Source of the DNA: a virus
Reading direction: 5' to 3' (one strand)
DNA: 32,406 nt
Virus record (IMG/VR): IMGVR_UViG_3300027708_000217
Coordinates: 1 to 32,406 of that record
The position numbers were made by a program, and so were the translations under genes. Below are positions 7,977 to 14,783 of this stretch, in pieces (within the stretch, counting starts at the first letter, position 1; each line of letters opens with the position of its first letter). The notes under the pieces were generated by a model, which was not told the DNA's origin, made no database searches, and worked only from the letters and a program-made list of their open reading frames with translations.

Positions 7977-9503
7977 TTAACTCCCCATCCAAGAATTAGT
8001 GACTGCACTTTGATTTTGATAGTTACGTTTCTGAATTATACCTGTATATTCCCGATGTGCAACAGGAAATGCAAAAGTTAATGCAATTGCATCCGCTGCG
8101 TCAGGTGAGGCTAGTCCTCTAGCCCTCATGTCTTTTTTCGATTCCAAGAAAATACTCCCCTTACTGTCAGGCTTCATCATTGGTGAGATCAGATCACTTT
8201 TCAAATACCTGTCACTTGGAATCGCTGCTGACTTCAACCATTCCCTCATGTCGCCCCACATCTCAGCCCGCTTGTTGCCGTACATCATGCCGTTTTTCGC
8301 CTTGTTGCCAAAGTTAACACCTTTTATCTTGTACCGTTGCTCTTTTAGCCGATCCACCACGCCAGCACCCAGACCACCTTCGTCGATGTTGACTAGCGCT
8401 GGTTTGTATTCCTCGATGGCCTCAATCACGCGCCCAACAGTTTCCATTGTGTCGTCACCTTTATGCCGTTTAATGGCAATCACATCCCGTCCTTGTCTGA
8501 CGGCAATCACCGTTGAATCTGATCCAAATCGTGCAGGGTCAACCCCAATAATGATAGGCGCTGTGTTGTCTTTGTACTTCTCACGCTGCATGGCTTCGTC
8601 TACCACGTTGACCGATATAAACTGATCGTCCGATGCGTTAGGAAACATACCGTACACTTCAACGTGCGCTTGTACCGAGTCAGATCCGTACTCGTCAATA
8701 ATCTGCTCATACACGTTCTTGTCTGTACCTTCAACTTGCCTGGCGTCAATGTTGCGATTCTTCCAAAACTCACGCTTGGAATGAAACGCCTCATAGAAGT
8801 AACCTGAGTTGCGCCGTGGGTTGCTAAACGCTAACCAAAACCTATGCGGTGTGTTCTCTGTAAAGAACCCGCTTGTCACCGACCAGATGGAGTCATCAAT
8901 ACCGCTTGCCTCATCGAAGATGACCATCACACCGTCGTAGTTGTGTACCCCAGCGTAAGCGTCAGGATTCTCAGCCGACCATAGTCGCCCTTCAACTCCC
9001 CAGTAGCGCGTACCTTTCTTAAGGTCACGCTCAACCAACTCAGTCAGCCATTTAGCAGGAATCACCCGTGTTGCCGACACCTCGAACCAATGACTGTTGA
9101 TGGACATACTCAACCACTTAGTAATCTCCGCCCATGTGACACTTCTGAGTTGCGACTCGGAGTTAGCCGACACGATGATGGTTGCTCCTATCCGTGTGGA
9201 CAACATCCAATGCTCTAGCCAACTGACTAGCGCCGACTTGCCAATACCACGACCAGACGCCACCGCTTCTCGCATCACATCAAAGTCTACCTTGCCGTTG
9301 TTCTGTTTAATATGCTCGGCTATATCCAAAAGGATCTCACGTTGCCATTTGCGTGGCCCTGTGAAGTTTTCCAAAGGCGTACCCTTTTCACCCCACGGGT
9401 AGCAATACATTACAAACGCCAATGGATTGTCCTTAATTGCTGGACTCCACAACCGTGACATTAACTCCTGTTCATCAGATGCGGAATAGATAGTAGATTG
9501 CAT
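7977..9503 (-). CDS. Terminase large subunit
   Basis: Encodes 508 aa. The ATPase domain shows Walker A ASGRGIGKS (82-90), Walker B VMVIFDE (192-198) and the coupling motif around FSN (226-228). The nuclease domain has GVDPARFGSDST (acidic D322), NIDEGGLGAG (D374) and DAADAIAL (D468 or D471), matching the RNase H-like fold that cuts concatemeric DNA. The protein packages phage DNA through the portal. Its ATG overlaps the stop of the 150-aa gene by one base. The gene is clearly richer in G+C than its neighbours: bases 8401-8460 have 31 G/C of 60 by hand count, against 19 of 60 in an ejection gene (25561-25620). This suggests a different history. Confidence 0.96.
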   Translation of the reverse strand: MQSTIYSASDEQELMSRLWSPAIKDNPLAFVMYCYPWGEKGTPLENFTGPRKWQREILLDIAEHIKQNNGKVDFDVMREAVASGRGIGKSALVSWLEHWMLSTRIGATIIVSANSESQLRSVTWAEITKWLSMSINSHWFEVSATRVIPAKWLTELVERDLKKGTRYWGVEGRLWSAENPDAYAGVHNYDGVMVIFDEASGIDDSIWSVTSGFFTENTPHRFWLAFSNPRRNSGYFYEAFHSKREFWKNRNIDARQVEGTDKNVYEQIIDEYGSDSVQAHVEVYGMFPNASDDQFISVNVVDEAMQREKYKDNTAPIIIGVDPARFGSDSTVIAVRQGRDVIAIKRHKGDDTMETVGRVIEAIEEYKPALVNIDEGGLGAGVVDRLKEQRYKIKGVNFGNKAKNGMMYGNKRAEMWGDMREWLKSAAIPSDRYLKSDLISPMMKPDSKGSIFLESKKDMRARGLASPDAADAIALTFAFPVAHREYTGIIQKRNYQNQSAVTNSWMGS

Positions 9504-9955
9504 TAACGGCCTAAATTAAGAATTACGCTAGGTTCAACTTGTTTAAAATATTGCTGAAGCGCAGGCACAGGCATATTTTGTAAATTATACGGTGACGGCG
9601 TAAACATTGTTTGCCCTTCAGGCGTTTGCGTCCAACTGCCACCAGGAGTTTGTTCTGAATGATATTTGCTTTGATCAGAAAATGTTGGATGATTGGGTTT
9701 TTTAAACATATCCGTGCCATGACCATTTTCAGCCGTTGCCGCGTCAGATTTCCAAAAACCTTTTAAATCATAATCATACAAATCTTTTATTTTGCCTGTT
9801 TTTGTCGCCCATTTTGTAAACGCTTTTTCTTCTGCAGGGGTTAGTTGCGTATTATGCGTAGCAGTAAAATCATACGGGTCAACCACATCCTGTGGCGCTG
9901 TTGCTAATTGTGCAAGCACGTTTGTCGGCATAGGGGCTAGTGCGTTAACAGGCAT
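9503..9955 (-). CDS. Conserved phage protein between terminase subunits, 150 aa
   Basis: Encodes 150 aa. An N-terminal Pro/Ala-rich segment is followed by NTQLTPAEEKAFTKWATKTG, then DLYDYDLKGFWKSD, KKPNHPTFSDQSKYH, GGSWTQTPEGQTMFTPSP and a C-terminal QQYFKQVEPSVILNLG. The YDLxGxxK, KPNHPTFS and YFKxVEP elements recur in a widespread phage family of unknown function, which I recognise by pattern only. It is coupled on both sides by one-base TAATG overlaps to the small and large terminase genes, so a role in packaging or head assembly is plausible but unproven. Confidence 0.82.
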   Translation of the reverse strand: MPVNALAPMPTNVLAQLATAPQDVVDPYDFTATHNTQLTPAEEKAFTKWATKTGKIKDLYDYDLKGFWKSDAATAENGHGTDMFKKPNHPTFSDQSKYHSEQTPGGSWTQTPEGQTMFTPSPYNLQNMPVPALQQYFKQVEPSVILNLGR

Positions 9956-10413
9956 TATTCTACCTTTTCTTTTAGTTTAGGTTTCACGTGGATCATAGGT
10001 TGAGCTTCTACTTCCTTGAATACGCCTTCAATTACTCTAGTTTGTGCTTGCTCAAGTGCCTGCGTGATGCTGATGCGTTGCTCAACATCAATCGATAACT
10101 GCTGTTTAGCCACCCAGCCATGTTGGTGCTTTAAGACTTCAAGCGCGGACTTAGCGTCGCCAGCAAGTGCTGCATCACGCAACACGTTTGCCATTTCAGC
10201 CTCGCCATCTGCACGACCTTTTAATTCTGCCATTTCAGCAATTGGGTCTAATTGGGTGAGTTGTCGGTACTCAGTAGGCAACATTCCAGATGCAAGCGCT
10301 AAAGAATCACCTTTTAATCCTAACTTAGAAGCGTTATAAATCCGCTCAAGCCTTGCTTCAGTTGCTTCGAGCTTGCGCACTTCATACGGAAAGGATTGGA
10401 AGTTATCAAACAT
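9955..10413 (-). CDS. Terminase small subunit
   Basis: Encodes 152 aa, predicted all-helical. It has SGMLPTEYRQLTQLDPIAEM, LKGRADGEAEMANVLRDAAL and LKHQHGWVAKQQLSIDVEQR, the arrangement of small-terminase proteins of P22/lambdoid-like phages found next to the large subunit. It should bind phage DNA at the packaging site and hand it to the large terminase. It is the first gene of the leftward packaging operon. The ATG at 10413 has no Shine-Dalgarno sequence, and the predicted transcript start is only about 11 bases upstream, so initiation on a very short leader is likely. The next in-frame Met is residue 44, inside the conserved part, so this start is preferred. Confidence 0.85.
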   Translation of the reverse strand: MFDNFQSFPYEVRKLEATEARLERIYNASKLGLKGDSLALASGMLPTEYRQLTQLDPIAEMAELKGRADGEAEMANVLRDAALAGDAKSALEVLKHQHGWVAKQQLSIDVEQRISITQALEQAQTRVIEGVFKEVEAQPMIHVKPKLKEKVE

Positions 10414-10430
10414 GATTGGATGTTAGCATA

Positions 10431-10459
10431 TTTCTAAAAAAATAAAAAGTTTTTGTAAA
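10431..10459 (-). promoter_or_regulatory. Putative sigma70-type promoter for the packaging/virion operon
   Basis: On the minus strand a -35 box TTTACA (10459-10454) and a -10-like box TAGAAA (10436-10431) are separated by 17 bases, ahead of the small-terminase gene. Transcription would start near 10424, leaving about 11 bases before the ATG. The -10 box matches consensus at four of six positions, so this is a moderate call. Confidence 0.45.
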
Positions 10460-10560
10460 CCCTCCGTTAGCATCAGGCCCTGTGGCTCAGGCCCTACCCC
10501 CCCCAGGCTGCAAGTTTTTTGCTTTCAACTGACGGGCGCCTGGCCGCGTGCAAGATTATA

Positions 10561-10901
10561 GGTCAAATTGTCAGATTGTCATTCAATTTAAATTGATAGC
10601 ATAAGGGCGACTAAACATATATTTATATGTCATATTGTCATTTGACAATTTGACTTATAAACATGATGCGAGGGCAATTTGGCTATTTGCATGGGACACG
10701 GAGCGATAGGTCAAATACGTCATATTGCCGACCATTTTGAATTGGTCACGTTCACTGTCATATATATGTAATATTTACTCTTATTAAATAGGTAGTAAAA
10801 GATGACAATTTGACCTATTCAACTCTCCAAACCTTGTCCTAATTGGGCATTTCGATTGTCATCGCCATGACAATTCGAGACAATTATTTGACAATTTGAC
10901 C
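10561..10901. repeat. Cluster of eight ATTGTCA/TGACAAT 7-mers (iteron or operator array)
   Basis: ATTGTCA occurs at 10567, 10575, 10634 and 10855. Its complement TGACAAT occurs at 10643, 10803, 10868 and 10889. Within this set a 13-mer, TGACAATTTGACC, is complete at 10803-10815 and 10889-10901, present in inverse orientation at 10561-10573, and one base different at 10643-10654/5. Some copies form inverted repeats: ATTGTCA-2 bases-TGACAAT (10634-10649) and ATTGTCAT-CGCC-ATGACAAT (10855-10874). The last copy contains TTGACA, a consensus -35 box. Such an array fits binding sites for a phage replication initiator or repressor. Confidence 0.8.
10855..10874. promoter_or_regulatory. Perfect 8-bp inverted repeat, operator-like
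   Basis: ATTGTCAT (10855-10862) and ATGACAAT (10867-10874) form a perfect palindrome around CGCC. It has no T-run, so a terminator is unlikely. Its arms are the same 7-mer found throughout the control region, so it looks like a dimer binding site. Confidence 0.55.
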
Positions 10902-10931
10902 AATATATTTACATAAATGCTACAAAACTTG

Positions 10932-10960
10932 TTGCAATCTAATTTTACCTATGGTCAAAT
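10932..10960 (+). promoter_or_regulatory. Candidate promoter of the 11009-12371 operon
   Basis: TTGCAA (10932-10937) and TCAAAT (10955-10960) are 17 bases apart, about 50 bases before the first gene of the rightward operon. An alternative -35, TTGACA at 10888-10893, lies inside the repeat cluster, but no good -10 box sits at the right distance. Weak matches, so the exact promoter is uncertain. Confidence 0.3.
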
Positions 10961-11008
10961 AGAACTGTAGTACTTAATTAATCTAATCTAAACGAAAGGC
11001 AATATAAA

Positions 11009-11494
11009 ATGACTACATTTGAAATAGAGGAAGTTTACACGGGGGGCGGATGCGAACAATTAGATGTTCGTTTTCCTGAATATGATGTGCAATTCAACAT
11101 ACAAGTGCATGACGATCAATCAATCCCAAAAGATGGGGAAAGATTTTGCTTTATCTTATGCAAACTAGGTTCAACTGATTGCGATGATTATATCGAAATA
11201 AGTGAATCATTTGATAACTTCAATCGTGAATCAATTGGCAAATGGTGCGAAGGTTATTTGGCCGCCAAAGGTATTTCTAAAACATTTCCACCAATTAGAG
11301 AATATGAATGTTATTTTTTAGACCTATTAAATCCATCTAGTAAATCAGTTATTCAATATCACAATATTGACTTTTTTAACCAAGGCGATTACTACGATGT
11401 AAACGACATAAATGAAATCATATTTATGAATGTTGGCGATAAGTGCAACAAATCATATGACAATGTAGAGCATTGGATTCGGAGGATCAAATAA
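11009..11494 (+). CDS. Unrecognised acidic protein, 161 aa
   Basis: First gene of the rightward small-gene operon, with AAAGG upstream of ATG 11009. The 161-aa product is acidic, rich in Asp, Tyr, Phe and Cys, with no membrane segment. The beginning (MTTFEIEEVYTGGGCEQLDV) reads like a beta-sheet domain. A later stretch, SIGKWCEGYLAAKGISKTFP, is more helical. I do not recognise a family. Expression upstream of small phage genes next to a probable control region suggests an early function such as host takeover or anti-defence, but that is only context. Confidence 0.75.
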   Translation: MTTFEIEEVYTGGGCEQLDVRFPEYDVQFNIQVHDDQSIPKDGERFCFILCKLGSTDCDDYIEISESFDNFNRESIGKWCEGYLAAKGISKTFPPIREYECYFLDLLNPSSKSVIQYHNIDFFNQGDYYDVNDINEIIFMNVGDKCNKSYDNVEHWIRRIK

Positions 11495-11700
11495 TGAAAC
11501 TTAACAAACCTCAAATTATGATGACCCGGGAAAACCTAATTAAATGGTGCCAGGCATGGGATAAAGACGGCGATTATTCGGATCAAATTATGATTGCCAA
11601 TGGCTACACTCCACTAACTAAAAAAGAGGCATATGATGCCGCAATGCTTTTGTGGAATGAATATATCACTAATGAAACTAATCACATTGAAGGGGCTTAA
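11494..11700 (+). CDS. Small protein, 68 aa
   Basis: The start is chosen at ATG 11494: GGAGG lies eight bases upstream and the ATG overlaps the stop of the preceding gene by one base (TAATG). An in-frame ATG at 11473 would add only seven residues without a better ribosome site. The product has MTRENLIKWCQAWDKDGDYS followed by YTPLTKKEAYDAAMLLWNEY, i.e. helical and charged. No family recognised. Confidence 0.75.
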   Translation: MKLNKPQIMMTRENLIKWCQAWDKDGDYSDQIMIANGYTPLTKKEAYDAAMLLWNEYITNETNHIEGA

Positions 11701-11702
11701 TT

Positions 11703-12026
11703 ATGTACCAAACAGTCAACTTACACGATTTTAGACAAGCATTTCAAGAAATACGCCCAAATAACTTTTCATATGAGGGTTTGGAAACTTTGTTTGATTA
11801 TTTTGAACAATTAGAAGACGAAACAGGCGGAAAAATAGAATTGGATGTTATCGCCTTATGTTGCGACTATACCGAAGCGTTACCTCGTACTATTGCCCAT
11901 GATTACAATATAGAGGTAATTGCAGGTAAAGATGACCCAATAAAAACAGTCTTAGCCTATTTGGAAAAGCAAACTTGTATTGTTGGCGTAACCGAAAATA
12001 AACGAATCATATATCAAAACTTTTAA
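11703..12026 (+). CDS. Conserved phage early protein (IELDVIALCCDYTE family), 107 aa
   Basis: Encodes 107 aa behind AAGGGG. The core NFSYEGLETLFDYFEQLEDE and IELDVIALCCDYTEA is a pattern shared by many unrelated phages, always as a small cytoplasmic protein of unknown role. The C-terminus ends in RIIYQNF. Adjacent cysteines (CC) and the acidic surface are typical of this group. It sits in the middle of the rightward operon. A regulatory or host-interaction role would fit an early gene but is not established. Confidence 0.82.
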   Translation: MYQTVNLHDFRQAFQEIRPNNFSYEGLETLFDYFEQLEDETGGKIELDVIALCCDYTEALPRTIAHDYNIEVIAGKDDPIKTVLAYLEKQTCIVGVTENKRIIYQNF

Positions 12027-12036
12027 GGGGCGCACC

Positions 12037-12141
12037 ATGAAACAACCAAATAAATGGGATTATATCGTCGGTGGCATTGTATCCGCCGCAACTGGCGCAT
12101 TGTTAGCGCTTATCTATGTTTATCGTACGGGAGGTTTTTAA
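12037..12141 (+). CDS. Single-membrane-segment peptide, 34 aa
   Basis: A 34-codon gene with AAGGGG upstream of ATG 12037. The product begins MKQPNKWDYIVGG and has one hydrophobic helix (about IVSAATGALLALIYVY) ending in RTGGF. Its last codons supply the GGGAGG ribosome site of the next gene, which starts on the base after the stop. Probably an inner-membrane peptide; function unknown. Confidence 0.6.
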   Translation: MKQPNKWDYIVGGIVSAATGALLALIYVYRTGGF

Positions 12142-12312
12142 ATGACTCAATTATTCGAGGAAGTGGCAAAAATAGGACGCAATTATTGCGAATATAACCA
12201 AGCATTGATTAGTTTACAGAACCTTACGCAAGCCCAAAAAGTGCAAATAGTTAAAACATTAATCGAAGATATTTATAAAACTGCTATTAACGAAAATGCG
12301 AGGTTTTTATGA
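12142..12312 (+). CDS. Small helical protein, 56 aa
   Basis: ATG 12142 directly follows the stop of the 34-aa gene, with GGGAGG seven bases upstream. The 56-aa product (MTQLFEEVAKIGRNYCEYNQ at the start, then a polar helix ending INENARFL) is amphipathic with no membrane segment. The stop overlaps the next ATG by four bases. Unrecognised; support comes from the tight coupling and ribosome site. Confidence 0.65.
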   Translation: MTQLFEEVAKIGRNYCEYNQALISLQNLTQAQKVQIVKTLIEDIYKTAINENARFL

Positions 12313-12371
12313 TTCACGCCTTAGTAGTATTTGTTTTAGTATTTGTATTAATTGCCGTATTCGATTTATAA
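12309..12371 (+). CDS. Possible 20-aa membrane peptide
   Basis: A 20-codon frame, MIHALVVFVLVFVLIAVFDL, starts in an ATGA overlap with the preceding gene and has GAGG upstream. It is wholly hydrophobic and would span the membrane once. It is the last frame before the terminator. The coupling supports translation, but at this length chance cannot be excluded. Confidence 0.45.
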   Translation: MIHALVVFVLVFVLIAVFDL

Positions 12372-12389
12372 ACTTCAACCACTAACTAA

Positions 12390-12417
12390 AAAGCCCCTTA
12401 ATTGGGGCTTTCTTTTT
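12390..12417. terminator. Bidirectional intrinsic terminator between convergent operons
   Basis: AAAGCCCC (12390-12397) pairs with GGGGCTTT (12404-12411) across TTAATT, followed by a T-rich tail (CTTTTT) on the plus strand and preceded by an A-run that gives U's on the minus strand. It lies after the last rightward gene and just past the stop of the leftward primase gene, so it can end both messages. Confidence 0.85.
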
Positions 12418-14725
12418 ACTTGATTTTAACCATTTGAGGCGATGCAACATCCTCCACGGCTCGTCTTAACTCTGATTTACTTAACACACTAGCCAACTCT
12501 GGCGACGCATAAATATGTTTTTTACTCTTAAAATCAGCACTCGCTAGACGCCCACAATCAACCCATTGGGCTTCCTTTAGTGCATGGAGTAATGCGGCTT
12601 GAGGTACTTTCACGCCACTTGGGGCAGTACCTGCCAAACGATCACATAGTGCATGGAAAGGTGAACCTATCACCCCTTTTGTGAATTCACCCGTACGGTT
12701 TTTAAGCATTTCAACCAAATAACTTTCTGCCATACTCATGCCATGCTCAACCAGGTTAGCTTTAAACTCAGTCATCATTGGCGTAGCAGATGGATTAAAT
12801 TGACTCACATCACGGACGTGTAACCACGCTGAAATCGACTCAAAACCCCCCTTGCGATACCACGCCCATAATGCACTCGCACGCTCAGGATTCATACGAG
12901 GGGCAACAGACCACACGCAAAACCAGCGCCTATCCTGCGACGCTAAACTGATTGGCACGGGGTCATTACTAAACGCTAAAACGAACACCCTATTGGCCAT
13001 TTGGTATGGATGCAATCCTTTACGGTTGATAGGCAACATCTCGGGCGGCGCGGCAATAATTGGCTTGAGTTGGTTAGCCAATTGCCTGCGAGCTGCCGCG
13101 TCAGGCTCTTTTAATTCATTGATTAAAAGTATCTCGGATTCTAATTGATATCCCCATTGTGAATTAATAGAGTTGTTATCCATGATGCCACGGTTTTTAA
13201 GGTGACTGCCACACACCGCCCATATAAACGGCGCCCACATCGTATCTTTACCGCTACCCTCATCACCCCCATGCAATACAGCATGATTGATCTTAAGTTC
13301 AGGATATTGCACCTTAAACGCCATAATGTTCAGTATATGGTCTAACTCATCAGGGTCAGGCACTAAATCTCTACAATGGTCTAACCACGCTAAAATCGAC
13401 TTGTCATCAGCGACCACGCTTGAAACGTCAGGACGTGCATCACGCCAGCGGTTACCAAACAGATCACCATCGCGTGACACAATCACGCTCTCACCTGCAG
13501 CGTACGTGATACCTACAAGCGCTTTGGCGCCCATTGCTTGTCTATTCTCATCAAAACAGTTACTAGGCAGAATACGTGTGCCAGAGTGTATCGACTTGCA
13601 GTCTATATGACGGAACAAGGCATTAAAGGTCTGTCTTGATATCTCACGCCTATCTTGCATATCAAAGTAAGACTCATCATCTTGCACATATGCAAAACGC
13701 TCATACCATTGCGCCTTTTCAACACGTCCAAGCTCTTTACGCTCAACTTCGGCGATGATGGCATCAGAGTCAGTTGTAAACACTTCAGATGGACTGATTT
13801 TAGATAGGGCAACGGTCATGGCTTCTGCGATTAAATCATCACGCAAGCCATGATTGACAGTTGGGCCACCATTAGCACCCACCCACGCTAAAAACGACTT
13901 AGAATCAAAATCGACACAATGCGAGTGTAAGCAACAGTATGAACGGTCTAAAGGTTTGTACCTACCTTCAGGGTTGCCATCGGTATGCTCGGCATTATTA
14001 GGGCAGATAACGCTTAACCACCCCTCTCCATTAATTTTGGACAAAATGAGGCCTTGGTTGTTTAGCCATGCTAACACATCGTCGCCACCATTGTCTATAA
14101 GACGTAAAGGTGTATAGTGGTTCGTATCAGCAGGTTCAGGTGTTACCTCTAACGCATAACAAATTTGTTCTATTGTGTATTCACGTTCAGGATTAAACTG
14201 TATTAACTTGGATACAAACTCATTACGTCCAGGCTTCAGGTTGACAGAACCTGGCAAACGCACATTGCGCACGGCATTGGTTGCCCCTGCATCTGTATAG
14301 CCTGCATTTGCAATCGCTTTAACTGCTGCGGTAAACTCCCCCTTGGTTGGTTGCTCTGAGAAAGCGTAACCGTATTGAAAGTTCCCCTCTGATGTCTCTA
14401 AAATCCATGTCGGTGCAAGTGGTGGCACTTTAGACTTAGTGCCAATGTCATCTAGCATCATAAACAAAACATATTCGCAGTTGGCGGCTGACGCTGATAT
14501 ACGCCCATCTTCAAAACGATCAATAATAAACGACGCCGTATTGACGTACCAAGCTTCGCCATCACGCATCTTCTGACTAGGAAGGTATGCAGGCCACGTA
14601 CACTTGATGGCACCGTCAGCATGGAATTGCATCTGACCGTCTTTTAATTGTGGCTTTTGTCTAACAATTAACGCTGTCTCCCCTTCAGGGGCTAATTGTG
14701 TGATATAGTCTAATAGATTTTGCAA
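12416..14725 (-). CDS. Primase-helicase (RepB-like primase, zinc finger, SF3-type ATPase)
   Basis: Encodes 769 aa and probably combines primer synthesis and DNA unwinding at the fork. The N-terminal part resembles RepB/AEP-type primases, with LDDIGTK (91-97, catalytic acidic pair D92/D93) and VRLPGSVNLKPG (155-166). A Cys/His cluster follows, CPNNAEH (241-247) and CCLHSHC (264-270), which looks like a zinc site. The C-terminal half is a helicase-type ATPase of the DUF5906/SF3 kind: Walker A GGDEGSGKD (486-494), acidic ILLINE (532-537), sensor FSNDP (585-589) and QDRRWF (597-602). The start is TTG at 14725, chosen because AAGGA lies eight bases upstream; the next in-frame Met is residue 32. 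Confidence 0.88.
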   Translation of the reverse strand: MQNLLDYITQLAPEGETALIVRQKPQLKDGQMQFHADGAIKCTWPAYLPSQKMRDGEAWYVNTASFIIDRFEDGRISASAANCEYVLFMMLDDIGTKSKVPPLAPTWILETSEGNFQYGYAFSEQPTKGEFTAAVKAIANAGYTDAGATNAVRNVRLPGSVNLKPGRNEFVSKLIQFNPEREYTIEQICYALEVTPEPADTNHYTPLRLIDNGGDDVLAWLNNQGLILSKINGEGWLSVICPNNAEHTDGNPEGRYKPLDRSYCCLHSHCVDFDSKSFLAWVGANGGPTVNHGLRDDLIAEAMTVALSKISPSEVFTTDSDAIIAEVERKELGRVEKAQWYERFAYVQDDESYFDMQDRREISRQTFNALFRHIDCKSIHSGTRILPSNCFDENRQAMGAKALVGITYAAGESVIVSRDGDLFGNRWRDARPDVSSVVADDKSILAWLDHCRDLVPDPDELDHILNIMAFKVQYPELKINHAVLHGGDEGSGKDTMWAPFIWAVCGSHLKNRGIMDNNSINSQWGYQLESEILLINELKEPDAAARRQLANQLKPIIAAPPEMLPINRKGLHPYQMANRVFVLAFSNDPVPISLASQDRRWFCVWSVAPRMNPERASALWAWYRKGGFESISAWLHVRDVSQFNPSATPMMTEFKANLVEHGMSMAESYLVEMLKNRTGEFTKGVIGSPFHALCDRLAGTAPSGVKVPQAALLHALKEAQWVDCGRLASADFKSKKHIYASPELASVLSKSELRRAVEDVASPQMVKIK

Positions 14726-14754
14726 TTTGTATTTCCTTCTCGTGAATTAATTTG

Positions 14755-14783
14755 TCCCCTAGCTCATCTAGGGGATTTTTTTT
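14755..14783 (+). terminator. Hairpin plus T-run, plus-strand orientation, between two leftward genes
   Basis: TCCCCTAG (14755-14762) pairs with CTAGGGGA (14768-14775) around CTCAT, followed by eight T on the plus strand (14776-14783). In that direction it looks like a good intrinsic terminator. The flanking genes, however, run the other way, where the same hairpin lacks a U-run and sits in the 56-bp gap between polymerase and primase. It may stop antisense transcription or act as an mRNA-processing hairpin. Confidence 0.65.

Larger units (their letters stand above)
10414..11008. other. Non-coding control region between divergent operons
   Basis: This is the longest stretch without a convincing gene (595 bp). 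Its left third contains a direct repeat of CAGGCCCT (10474-10481 and 10488-10495) and a run of eight C (10497-10504). The centre and right hold the ATTGTCA/TGACAAT cluster and AT-rich DNA such as 10617-10630 and 10760-10775. The minus-strand packaging operon leaves on one side and the plus-strand small-gene operon on the other. No tRNA or small ORF with a good ribosome site was found. It is the best candidate for the early control region and/or origin of replication. Confidence 0.7.

Noticed and set aside
8128-8625. A 165-codon open frame on the plus strand
   Set aside because: Antisense to the large terminase nuclease region, whose motifs are intact; no ribosome site or family pattern.
10561-10901. 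CRISPR array
   Set aside because: The repeats are 7-13 bases, in both orientations and irregularly spaced; there are no cas genes, and the Cas4-like protein belongs to a replication operon.
10414-11008. tRNA or other structured RNA in the control region
   Set aside because: No cloverleaf, T-loop or anticodon pattern was found; the CAGGCCCT repeats do not form a convincing stem.
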